A stretch of 64,000 nt of DNA from Calvatia gigantea. Its lineage: Eukaryota; Basidiomycota; Agaricomycetes; Agaricales; Lycoperdaceae. Positions 38,312 through 49,759 of the stretch are shown here, in pieces. The stretch covers positions 3,038,001 through 3,102,000 of the forward strand of contig JACAAK010000002.1 of the NCBI GenBank assembly GCA_025093985.1, given 5' to 3'. Within the stretch, counting starts at the first letter, position 1, and each line of letters opens with the position of its first letter. The notes beneath the pieces are model-generated. The model made no database searches. It had not been told where the DNA came from and saw only the letters and a program-made list of their open reading frames with translations. Both the position numbers and the translations under genes were made by a program.

Positions 38312-39950
38312 CTTCGATGATTTACCCCTAGAGGTCATTGAGCGCATTGTTAAGGCAGTAGGTACCATTCTACTGCTTCTAGCTGATATTACCTGATCTT
38401 TCTGGGCTTCAGTTTATCGAGTTTAAACCCAATAGCTGTCTGGACAACCAGCGCGACCTAGCGCAGCTTCGTCTTTTATAGAAATTATTCAATTTCATAA
38501 TATCTCGTATCCTCTTCTCGACGCCTTCCCTAACACCTATAGGATATTGGACTCCAGGCAAGCAAAGTGATGGTAGGTTGCGAATCACCGAGAATATTAT
38601 CGATGATATTGTGGCCTGGCACTACGTACGCATACGACCAAGCAAGGACGCTGTGCTGCCAGGTGCAGGAGTTACAGACGGGTCTCGACATCGACTTATA
38701 CACGACATTCGAGTTGAAGAGCGTCCATCGTCGGGAACTCCTCAGCATATTTCCAGCTCTGAAGAATTTGTCAAACGTTAGGTGGGCATTGAGCATTCCT
38801 GGAAATATTTACACCCACTAACGGCGCTGTCCACAATATACTCCGACCACAGAAATGACAGTAGTTGTTTGGTTAACGAAGTCATTTATATCCTGGGATC
38901 GACGTTACGACTGAAATCATTTTAAGCTCGAAGTCCTACGAGCTTCACCCCTGAAGTTCTGTGACCTTTCTCTCCGACCCCTCTCTCGACCCGAAAACTT
39001 TATCGTGGATGTGAACTCTCCACCCCTCAAACTATTTCATGTAAGAGTGCGCGGCACTCTTGGCGTGTTGTCCTGGGCTCAAGCACTCATCCCTAGAGGG
39101 TTTCGGTTCCGTGAGGCTGAGTGAACTTTTGCAGAAGCTTCGATGAAGGGTCAATTTTTGGCTCCGGAGAGGATCAGAACATGCCAAGTCATTGTCACCT
39201 CCGAAACAATCAGAGACATCATCAACCATCGTCGAGATCTCAAATCCTTGGCGGTTGCAAGGGACCCTTGCAGTGCAAATCCCTACATCTATAGCGAGAT
39301 TCATACCGTGCTCCGCCAGTCTCATATCTACCTCAGGGAAGTCTTTCCTGACGTCATACATCATCCCTCGTTCTTCGATATCTCTTGTCATACTCCGGAA
39401 TCGAAACCCTGTGGATCGAACCCCAACACTCGCTGGAGGATTCACCGGATTTCATAGATCGGTTCTTTTGCTTAGTTATCCCCTGCATCGCGGAACTCTG
39501 CGGGACCTCAGGATCAGAACGTCGAAGGAGAATGCATGGACGAGGCCGCTACCAGAAACATACATGGAGGAGATCACCAAGTGCGATAAGTCAGCCAGAC
39601 TACACATCAAGGTCGCGATTACGGACGAGGACGTGGAGACTAGGAAACCGGTGGGATTGGTAAAGCACTTCTTGGTCGAAACCGATTAATCCATTTACAG
39701 AACCTGTACCAACATAGAATGCGTGGTTGGAAGTAGCGATGCCACTTCCAAATCTCGTCCACCTGCATGTAAACTTGGCGTATATTCTGGCGCCGTCATG
39801 CCATGGAATTGACCCGGGTATGCCAAGATTCACTAGGGCTGGAAAGCTTTTATACCAAACCATTTCTACCTCCAGGGAGATTCAGAGCCCATCTTTCTGG
39901 ATTAGCGGTGAGTGGAGGTTGTCACAACGGCCCCCTAGCGCAACGATCTC
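38312..39950 (+). pseudogene. Decayed F-box-like gene, paralogue of the gene at 55019
   Basis: An F-box-like start (FDDLPLEVIERIVK) is followed by a stretch matching the intact gene at 55019, but with a stop at 38479-38481 (QLRLL then TAG, against KLRLVSKN). Further matches to that gene lie in changing frames. LLSIFPALKNLSNVRW (near 38735) matches KIFDAISALRNLRIIR. IIRDIINHRRDLKSLAV-type sequence (39205-39260) matches DDINNLIEHLRALEFLQI. WLEVAMPLPNLVHLHV (near 39730) matches WLEVGLQLPNLVHLKM. Order and spacing follow the intact gene, so this is one degenerate copy. I could not build an uninterrupted exon chain. Limits are approximate. Confidence 0.65.
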
Positions 39951-40354
39951 TTGTGTTGTTCTGCTTGGCGTCCCCTGCGAAGGTGGGGGAGTTGTCTTGT
40001 TCTTGCGGGTTCCCACGATTGTGACAGTAACCAGATGGGTTTGAAGAAGTGGCGTTCTGTCTCTTCAGAAACTCAGCACATATTTTCCTAAATTTTTGAA
40101 ATCAGATACCCTAAGAATGTTTGTTTTCAGAGACATCTCTCACGAGAGCAATTATGATATGCAAAAGAAATCAAGAGTAAATACAACAACTAGCAACGTA
40201 GATATCTATCGTCATCAGATTCATGAGCTATGGTTATCACTGAATTCATCTTAAGACATCGTAGCGTTGATAAGTCAAGGGCAAAAACATAAGGGTATCC
40301 CTGAAGTCCAATCTCTAATCCATTACTGCCACCCGCACCCAGGGTTGAAACTCA

Positions 40355-42805
40355 CTACTTCGATGCATTGTAGAGAGCCATGAGACCAGCAATTCTGGTG
40401 CGCCACCGGTCGCCATACAAAAATTTGACGAGGCCGCTCGTGAATTCCCTGTTTGCCACGCTTTCATCAGCTTGATTCGGTAGTAAGACAGGAAGGGACG
40501 AACCAGCTCTTGTATAGAGAACGCAAAGGATAGTCGAGAACTTTCGGTATGGTCGTCTGGACGAGGCGGGGGAATCTGTCCACGACGATCGCTTTAGGGT
40601 TCGTCAGCGAACGGAGACCTTCAGGTCCACCAAAGCGTCCGTATCCGCTACCCTTAACACCACCGAATGGCAAGTCTTGGCTATTGTCAAAGGGCACAAT
40701 CAGCATCCCAAGATAAATCTTAGTTGGTATACAGATTCTTACTTGATCTGTTAATTGAAAACGAGTTGATGATTGAACAAGGATTACCAAGTAGGAAAAG
40801 TGGATTGCTTACATAGGAAACGCCGAAGTCATTGACGGAAACCATACCACAGTCCAACTCTTTCGCAACCTTCATGCATTCATCTTGATCTGGGCCGAAA
40901 ACGCTCGCACCAAGGGCATAGCGTGTACCATTTGCAATTTCGATGGCCTCGTCAACGGTGTCATACGGCATGAGAAGGGCAATTGGGGCAAATACTATAC
41001 ATACCAACCATCAGATTTGGAAAATGCCGAAAAAAAAGTGAAGAAACAACAGACATTCGATGTTCGCAATCTCCATATCTTTGGTAACCGAACCGATAAT
41101 GGTCGGTGTGAAATAATACCCGTTGTGCAATTGCGGATGCGGGTACTCTTTGCCAGCAGTCTCACTAACGCCTTCGACTTGGCAGCCGGCTTCCTCGGCG
41201 TCGTGGATAACTTTTTCCAACCCATCGAATCGTCTTCCGTCGATCATGGATCCGCAGTCAACAGTAGGGATATAACCTTCTGGTGAGGGCGCAAGAACGG
41301 AGCCCGTACGGAGTTTCTTGACTCTGTCGGAGAGCATTTCGTAAAGTGCGTCATATTGATCTGATTGTACGAGAATACGTTCGATGCCGATACAGTTTTG
41401 ACCCATGTTTTGACTGGGGGTAGTGGTATGGGTCAGTGAAAGTGCGATTGCGGGTGGGGAAAAGAACAACTTACAAAACGCCGCGCATGAGTGTGCTCGA
41501 CCATTTTTCCAGGTCGGTATTAGGGAGAATGATAGCAGGATCCTTTCCCCCAAGCTCGAGCGTGACCGGGGTCAAGTTCACAGCGGCATCTTGAGCAATC
41601 TGCATTCCACGAAGGGCGAGTGGTTAACCAAATAGCATTGTTGGAAAAAAAATTATAGCCTCACAATTCTACCAACTGGCTCTGAACCAATAAACGTGAT
41701 ATGCTTGATCTCGGGAGATTTTGTCAAAGCATGTGCATCTTCAGGGCAACAGCACACAAGCTGAACAAGTTCAGCGTTGTACCCGCACACACGCAGGCCT
41801 TCCTGGATAGCACCAACAAACCAAGCAGTCGACCAGATAACGTTTTCAGAGCATTTCAATACAACACCATTGCCCGCGAAGATACCAGCAAGGATGGGTG
41901 ACCACGCATTGTGGAGCGCTAGCAATAGATAGATATTGGTAAGACGCAAGGCAACGGGACGGGAATATGTGCAACGCACGATAGTTCCAAGACGTTATTG
42001 CGGCGACAACACCAAGGGGATCATAATGGACTTCAGAGCGCTTGTACGCCAGCATCAAATTGGTTGAACGTCGCTCTGGTCGTAGCGCCTTTTCGCCATG
42101 GTTAATAAGCCATTCCATCTTTGAACAAGTCGTAAGAATTTCGCCCAACGCCGCGTCAACCACTGGAATATGAAAAGGTGATGAAGAAAGGCAAGAGGAA
42201 ACATCACAAAACCACATACAGGTTTTTCCGGTATCCCGACAAGCTATCCTCGCGCAGGCGTCCTGGTTATCAACCAGCCATTTCAGGAGTGTCCGAATGA
42301 CCCTTCTGCGTTGTGTAAAAGTCGTAGTCTTCCACGTCTTCTGTGCCTCCTTGGACCACTCGATTTTTTGCGCAATATCCTCTGGAGTATCAGCCGATAC
42401 CGTGGCGAGGTGGAAACCGGTAGCTGGGTCAAAAGCTGTAATAAATTTACGATCGGCGACGGGGAACAATGCGCTGAGATCGGCATTCCTCAGTATGTGA
42501 TTGAGTGTTGGCGTCTCGAATAGACAAACTCGTCCATTCTGGGTTCACTTGCTATGTGAAAACGAAGCACATTATGAGTTAGAAATCCCCAGGAAAGTGA
42601 AAGAGCCATTTACTTCAGGTATGGAATACTGTAGTGGAATTGGGCTGTTGTTTTTCTTATGGTACTTTTGGACGACAGTGTAAATTCCGAATGCAAAGAA
42701 GAGCGTAAGTGGGTAGACAGGGTCGAACCAACCAGAGTCGTCGTCGTCCGCTGAAAGACGGATTGTGAGACGCGGATGCAACATCAAAGATATGATGGCA
42801 TCCAT
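40355..42805 (-). CDS. Aldehyde dehydrogenase, Msc7-like, with 5-nt micro-exon
   Basis: NAD(P)-dependent aldehyde dehydrogenase of the fungal Msc7 type. Ten exons (42805-42614, 42538-42220, 42162-41980, 41918-41665, 41599-41475, 41413-41055, 40994-40813, 40747-40743, 40680-40504, 40460-40355) give 633 residues; yeast Msc7 has 644. A membrane segment lies at about residues 28-46 (PLTLFFAFGIYTVV). Cys365 in NMGQNCIGIER is the nucleophile and Glu331 in TLELGGKD the general base. QDLPFGGVKGSGYGRFGG is the usual C-terminal motif. Joining FGVSY to NQDLPFGG in frame needs the 5-nt exon ATCAA. The last intron is 43 nt with a GTTCGT donor. The membrane anchor suggests ER or a lipid-derived aldehyde substrate; the natural substrate is unknown. 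Confidence 0.92.
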
Positions 42806-43597
42806 GGTTGCGAGTTAATGTAAATGGGCGAAGGACTTGGAACGAGATGGACTTTGAACGTTTGAATAACAACGCCGGCGACTTGAACTTCAAACTCGAA
42901 GTCACGTGCAACAGTTTCTAAGCTTTACACACGCTCTTGTTTGGACAAAATACCCCCGCCGCATGATGAAGATGTCGAACTCTGCTTTTCTATTCCACGA
43001 CAAGCAAACCTACTGCTAAGACGCAATGGACGTAGCCTAGGACTAACTGGGTATCTACGCCTTTCCGCAGGGTAGAGTCTACATAATATTGGAATGTTGA
43101 AATCAAGTAATGATATGAAGATGTCCAGTAGTAGAAGTGTTTCGTGCGAGCTCCAGTGGTGTCGTGAATTGCAGCGATATATCATAATCTTATGGGTGCA
43201 CGGGTATGGGAAATGGGGGTATAGGTACATATGAAAGTGGATGAGAAATGGAATGATGAATGGGTAAGTATGGTAGCCCGTGCATCAATGCATCAATGCC
43301 AACCTCGAAGGTTGAGTGTATCTATCTCCGTTGGGCCAACAGCCCCTCAGCCTTCAGGGAGATCTTGTAAAATAGGACAAAATAGTATTCATTGAGCCAC
43401 ACAAGCCACCATATCTGCGTTGCAACAACTAGCTCAGTGTTGGGGTGGTCCGCAAGGCCAATCGATGAGCGTTGAACGTTGACTCGTGTTGAACGTTTGA
43501 ACCAATATCACGATTGACATAATTTTTAGGCGATATATTTGACAGAGGGGAGCTTCTGCTGTACAGAAGGGTTCTAAATTCAAACCTCTTCTACTTT
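42806..43597. other. Intergenic, no feature seen
   Basis: 792 bp upstream of the aldehyde dehydrogenase, presumably its promoter. No coding motif is found. Confidence 0.4.
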
Positions 43598-44740
43598 TTA
43601 AACACACTGGATCTCTCGGTCGTTCTTCACACCTGAACTTGAAGCCTCCTGGGTGTTTACAGACCCAAGTTCATACGAAAGAGGAAGTGTGGTAATTTCT
43701 GGCTTCGGGGTTGAAAACGGTTCGCTATACCCATTCTCAGTTTTCGCCCGGCTATTCAGCACTCGCATCAGTGAGTTGGCACATAGCTTGCCGTGTATGG
43801 TCGCGGAGACATCAAATGATTGGCTATGGGCTTGCACAGCGAATAATATGCCGGTTACAATGGCGGCACTCGCTGGGGTAAAAGACGTCAATAGGAAGTG
43901 CGATAGTGGTAGCTGGAAAAGCAGTGTATCACCTGTCGCAATGCCCGTTTCCACAGATAGCAATATGAGCTTTGAGAAGAGGAGCGACGCATGATGATAA
44001 TCACGTTTGAATCTGAGCAACTTTGGTAAAGCATAGTCATTGACTTTAATATGGTCGAAGCTCAGAGAGTGAACCTACGAAAAAAGTCATGAACCCGGCG
44101 ATCACAAGATCACATATCACCGCCGATAAAAGCCAGATCTGTAAGCGCCTATGAGCTTCCCACTTTCATAGAAACTTGGAAACAACAGACCGACGTCCCT
44201 ATCAGGGATTGAAGTGTTCTCAAGCGGAAGAAATATTTTGCTCTTTGAGCTAGTACGCCTATGAACACCCCACTACATGCTTGGATGATTGATAGCTAGG
44301 GGATGGGGGGCGCCCAGTCAGCCGTCAGATTCACCAAAGGACAAATATTTGTCGTCTACCATTACGAGTGCAACCAACTTGTAAATCCAATTAGACTACA
44401 AATAATGGTCAAGATAGATCGCTCACTGATTGAACCTAATAGAGGAACGGCAAACCAGGTGGTTCGAATATCTTCCTGGGCAAGTGGGTTATCGACCATC
44501 CAGCACGAAGGCTGCATAGCGGTCGTGGGCAATCACCACAGTATGGACAGTTTCGAGGAAGAAGACCAGATAGACCAACAACTTATAGCCGAGTTGGTCC
44601 CGGGGAAAGTTGAGATGGTACCCAACTATGCGTTGGTCAAGAACAAACAAGGTGTTAGTGCCGAAGACTGTCACGAATAACGTTACCTACAGACTTGAGC
44701 AGTGAGAAGGCCGAACAGACCCCAATTTAATACTAGACTG
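43598..44740 (-). pseudogene. DUF6534 family membrane protein, copy A, damaged
   Basis: Pieces of a fungal multi-helix membrane protein are found in order on the minus strand. They are a first helix (LVLNWGLFGLLTAQV, near 44730), LGYKLLVYLVFFLETVHTVVIAHD (near 44560-44600), PLAQEDIRTTWFAVPLLG (near 44440-44490), IWLLSAVICDLVIAG (near 44110) and the C-terminal part ending at 43598 (ANSLMRVLNSRAK). Between the second and third pieces the frame shifts by one base (44488-44500), and the region before the first piece has stops. Paralogous to copy B (47468-48690). The function of the family is unknown; receptor-like topology has been suggested from the fold only. Confidence 0.6.
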
Positions 44741-47467
44741 GTCAGCTAACACTGTCGTTAAGCTCAAGGGCTAGAAGGCTGTAGCATTTGTTGGCGGACC
44801 TGATAACCTGTGCTGTGGTTTGCACATTAGTAGTGTGCACAAGGCGCACCAACCACTCTCATACCTAGCAGTATCATACACAGGGTGCATTGGACCTGCT
44901 GGACGCCCTCGATCCATCCAAGCAGCTCTAAGTGGCTCGCGGAACCCACGACTGAGTTGAGAGTGTCGCCTTCCTGTTCAGAAATTGGCAACCCCGATAC
45001 GAATTTCGGCGTTCCTCTACCACTCGAAACCTGCAATAAAAATAAGATTATTCTTTGATGTGAGAGGGTGCCACGAGTGTAATTTCCGGGAACTTGGGGA
45101 GGTGCGAAAGGCGGAGTACAGGCCCCAACTGAAAGTTGCCAGAATTTTAAATATTCCTGGCCTACTGGTACCTTAGTTTGGTACTTCTCGGGAGGGGCAT
45201 CGAAATCTGTTGTCCATTGCAACACATTCGGATTGTGGAAAATGAGGTTCAAGGTACTGGGACTGGGAAATTGAAGTATGTATGTCATGCTCAACGCTCG
45301 ACCGATCCTCTCGCACTATGGGTGACCCCTTACTTCGGGTTGAGTATTCAATATTTAGATCTCACACTATGTTTTATCGGTATAGGAAGGCACTAAATGG
45401 TAGGCAATCTACGCGCCTTGCGTGTGTTAATTCGTCAAAACCTCAAACACAGGAGAGCGATAGACGAGGTCGAAATTCGGCTACACACATGGGCCAAAGG
45501 TCTGCTAACCATAGCCGCCCGTTCCTGTGAGTGGCTGCCACGAGGTCGCGTAAGTACCCACCTGAAAGTCTGAAGATTGAAACCTTGAAGAAGGGTCCCC
45601 GGCCTGTGCTTGAGCTTAACAGGTGACCTTCCCCACTTTCCCTTGATTACGCAGAAAGTCTACCCTGAAGGCTGATGTATTGAAGTTACTCATGTCATGA
45701 ATCAACCCTGGACGTTCTCAATGGTCGAGCGACAATATACAAGCCTGGGATGTCAATTGGAAAAAAGCTTTCAGCGAGCAACGCACCGTTTGTGAGGTGC
45801 CGTTCAATACGTGGCGAGAATAGCCAAGGGATCACGGAAAATAGCAAAGCAAGGGTCATCCCTAGGCTTGTTAGACTTTGGCTTGATGTGTCTGTTTGCA
45901 GTTTTGACCGCTGTCCAATATCCACATCAACGAGTTGTACCGTAGGTTTCAAATTTCCAAGCGTGTTTGCAAGACATCGGATGCACACCTATAAGGTCGG
46001 AATGTGAACAATGTGCTTACTGTAAGAGTGGCCCGGCTAGGAAAAGGAGTATCATAATCATAGCGACCGAGGGCATAACGTTCTACTCCGTGCAAAGCGT
46101 GTTTTTACAGCTCAAGGCATGTGTCTTGGAAAGATAGGCAATACGTGATGGTATTCACTTCTAACTCGAAGTAACTTGAATAAGTACTGTCAGGGCTCAA
46201 TTGCCTTCTATATCCTCTGCCTTGGATACACCAATTGCGGTCTTCCTTTGGAACCACAACACCGGGTTGTTGGGGGTGACATTGTTGGGATAGCGTGGCG
46301 GCCCCCCCATCCTACTGCTCACGATGCTGGTTGCGACCGGTACCAACGGCACCGTTCCCGCTGGTCCTACCAAGAGCGGGGCCGCTCGTTCTGGGCATCA
46401 TGGTCCCCCCGATATAATTGGTTCAAGATAGATGAGGAACTTACTGTTCGAATCTCTGCCAGTGCTGTGCTGAACCTTAGCCTGGGTAAGATGAAGTGAA
46501 GTATCCTGGATGGGGTTTTCTGCAACCATAGTACTGGTCACTAGAGATCGAAGAAGCTTTGCAGAAGTCTTGAACAAGCCAGAAAGAGAATTGGAGCCCA
46601 ATCACGCGGATAAATAGATTATCGCCGATTCAAATCTGACAAGGGTAAATCTAAGGAAAAGCTTGGGAGAGAAGGAAAGTAGGAGGAGGACACAATAAAT
46701 GTATGCCAGGACACCGGTGTCGTAGCAAGGCACCCATAGTCCGTGCAAGCAACCTTCGCACCCCCAACCAACCCTCTCATCTTCAATCCACTGAACTGAT
46801 TGAAGTTCTACGAACATGCAGTGGGCCCTTCGTCGCCTTGTGTCTTTGTGATTGGGCACCTGGAGGCCGTTATATGGACACTGTCCTCGTAGCATTGGCT
46901 CCTTTGCACTTTCGAACATCAAAGTGGGACCACAACAGGAAGGGGGACAACAGGTGGTCAGGAGGAGGATGCTTCAATGCCTACACCAAACAGGTCGTAA
47001 CATTTGCAAGTGGGACCTCCAGGGTCACGCGCGACAGGTTGACGAGTTCTGGGTCTGCGTTGCGGGCTTGCACGGATGTCATTTGACCCCGGGCGCGATT
47101 GCGTGCCATGGCCCCGGTCTGCTTCGTAACCCCCATCTTTTCGCCGAGGGGTGACTTGCATCGTACAGCTGCCGAAACGGCAAAGTCAAGGCGCTAGGGT
47201 TATGTTGCAGGGGCGACGGATACAGTTGACGATGCACTTTTTGTTGAGTGCTAATGTTCGGTAGATGGGAAACCGGCTCCCCGAGGCCCGCAAGACCTAC
47301 GGAAGGGTCCTCCCGTCTACTGCGATTGGTGTCCTCGGTTACTCCTAGGACTTATGCACCATGAGGATAGGTCGTGGAGTCGTAAAATAGACCGAAAAAG
47401 TGGGTGGCATATGCGTAGTTGGAGAGAAGATGGTTTGGCACTGCGACATTTCCATACTGCCCCACAA
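44741..47467. other. 2.7 kb between the two DUF6534 copies
   Basis: No recognised gene. Minus-strand open frames at 44827-45294 and 45695-45988 do not match the DUF6534 pieces and lack motifs. The second has hydrophobic stretches and could be debris of a third copy, but I cannot align it. Confidence 0.35.
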
Positions 47468-48690
47468 TTAGGCCTCCTCCACCCCTTGAGCAGGCCGCAA
47501 CTCGGGGCCACATGCATTACACTCTTCAGCTCCCAAAAGAACCCGCTGCGGGCTCGGCGTTCCGCGATCATATGAAATAGGAAGGGTCGTAATTTCTGGT
47601 CTTGCCGTTGAGAGGGGCTCCCTGTTCCAATTTATAGCCTTCGCGCGACTATTTAACACCCTCATCAAAGAGTTGGAATATAACTTCCCGAGCATGTTTG
47701 CCGGGATGTCAAATAACCTGTTCTTAGGCTGCGCAATGAACAAGACGCCTAAAAGAATAGCAGTAGTGGCTGGTGAAAGAGATATAGCAGGGGCGGTGGC
47801 GGTTACTAAAGAAATTGTGCTTCACCTGTCGCAGTACCCGTTTCTATGGTCAATGATATGAGTTTTGAGAAGATCGACGGCGCATGATGAAATTCACGCT
47901 TGAATTTGAGCAGCTTTAATAGGTGGCATCAGGAATAATGGAAGAACCGAAACTTCAACATGGGACACACAATGCAGGTCATTGAAACAGCAATCAGAAC
48001 ATCACAGAGAACGGTCGATAGGAGCCAGATCTACGGGGCGCATAAGTTTCTGCTTCTGCCTGGATAATAAATAAACGCACCGCCACAACAATGAATACCC
48101 CCGGCGACTCCAACTGGAACAGGTATTCTGCCTTGCGAGCTAGTGTCCCTTCAACTACCGCAGCGCATATCTGCACGACCGATAGCTAAGCACATATCGT
48201 CTGGTCAGCCACACGGTTCACCAGGGGTAAGAACTTGGGGTCCACCATCAGAATCACAGCACATAGTGTCTTGGACTTCGAGAATTTGTAGATGCGATGG
48301 GCATAAAACACCTGCGCAATACTACCAACTTGTAGCCCGATTAGACACTGGTGAATCAAACTGAAAATACGGGCTTACATATCCCCGACAGTAGGGGGAC
48401 ATAAAACCAACCCAGTCCAATAGCATCTTGAGCGAGTGCATCGCCGAAACCCAACACAAGGGCTACGTAACGATCATGAGCAACCAGGATAGTCTGGATA
48501 GTTTCAAGGACGAATACTGTGTAGACCAGTATTTTATGAGTAAGCGGGTCGTTTGGAAAACTCGTGTGATAGGTGTCTGTGTGGAAGAACAAGGGGTTAG
48601 TACCAGGACATTTTCATATACATACAAGGCACTTTCAAACTTGTGCGACAAGGATGCCAAACAAGCCGCAGTTCGACACCAAGCCAATCA
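47468..48690 (-). pseudogene. DUF6534 family membrane protein, copy B, damaged
   Basis: Same order of pieces as copy A: VSNCGLFGILVAQV (near 48670); SFPNDPLTHKILVYTVFVL with ETIQTILVAHD (48480-48570); GWFYVPLLSGI; QVFYAHRIYKFSKSK (near 48310); IWLLSTVLCDVLIAVSM (near 48020); FKREFHHAPSIFSKLI; and LGKLYSNSLMRVLNSRAK (near 47650-47700). The donor after the first piece reads GAAAGT where copy A has GTAGGT. A stop pair plus frame change lies near 47804-47830 in the second-to-last membrane segment. The middle of this copy is better preserved than in copy A. It is probably non-functional unless the lesions are sequence errors. Confidence 0.6.
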
Positions 48691-49759
48691 CCTAAAAGAG
48701 TCGTTAAGTTCGGGGACTTGAAGATTTCGGCGTTCGGCGACAGACCTGGGCCCTTGCACTATGGGTGCCGGTGTTAAAAGCGCACAAATTACATATTATT
48801 TGTCCTCGTACCTGTCCTTGGGATCCATGGTGTGCTCGAAGGTACCTCCGTGGAGAGAAGGTTGTCCTACCCAGTCGGGGTTGGGGCGAGTACGGATTCT
48901 CTGCTGCTCGATTGCCAACGCTGTTTCGGTTTATATGAAAAAGCTGTCCGACAGTGACGCCTAACACCTCCGAGATAGTACGACGAGCCTCGGCCAGATG
49001 TGATGCCCGGCCGAATCATTGTCGACGGCACCTGAGCTGGTGCCTGTTTCCGGAAGGGACATCAGCATTAGTTGCCCACCGCAACCATTCACGGGATATC
49101 GAGAAGAGAATCGAGGTTGGGGCTTAGGACTTGAAACATTGAAGTTTGACGTCGAAGGTATTGATCGTTTAGTCACATCCTTAATTATGTGGTTCGGGCA
49201 CGTCAATTTGTAGTTTTGGACTAAATGCAAAGTCACTTTGGAATTGTGAAGGCGATGTCGCGGTTTCGAATGAAACGGAGAGGCATACATATCCACAACG
49301 CTGGGACCCGAAAGGTTGCGCTGAAGCCCGAGAAAGCCGGAATTTGGGTTCCCCAATGACTCGGCCAGAAGCCAAAGTTCTTACCCACTGCGTGTGCTTT
49401 ACCATAAGTCTTGTGGTTATATTTCGAGTAAAATTTGAACCCTTTTGCCTTATATAGGCAGAGCTTCTATATAAGGGCAACATTTTTCCATTATCTTTAC
49501 ATTTTCTCACGCTGAGATTTACGGTAAGGCACACGCCAAGGTATACCTGATTACCCAAAGTACGGGCCAAGTGGGAATGTTGGTGGGAGGAGGTGAGCAG
49601 CAGATGCAGCAACAGCAGAATAGTAGAATATTATTGGGACCGATGCTAACAATACTAGAAAAGAGTGAACTCTCGGAAAGATAGCGAAAAAGAGACATCA
49701 GGAGGGGGGATATATGCACAGAAACAAGTATAACAAAACATGGTATCATCGTCAGACAA
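48691..49759. other. Intergenic, no feature seen
   Basis: About 1.1 kb between DUF6534 copy B and the end of the SMI1-like gene. Only short unsupported open frames are present. Confidence 0.4.

Noticed and set aside
45695..45988. Possible third DUF6534 copy on the minus strand
   Set aside because: Hydrophobic stretches exist, but I could not align the conserved blocks seen in copies A and B.
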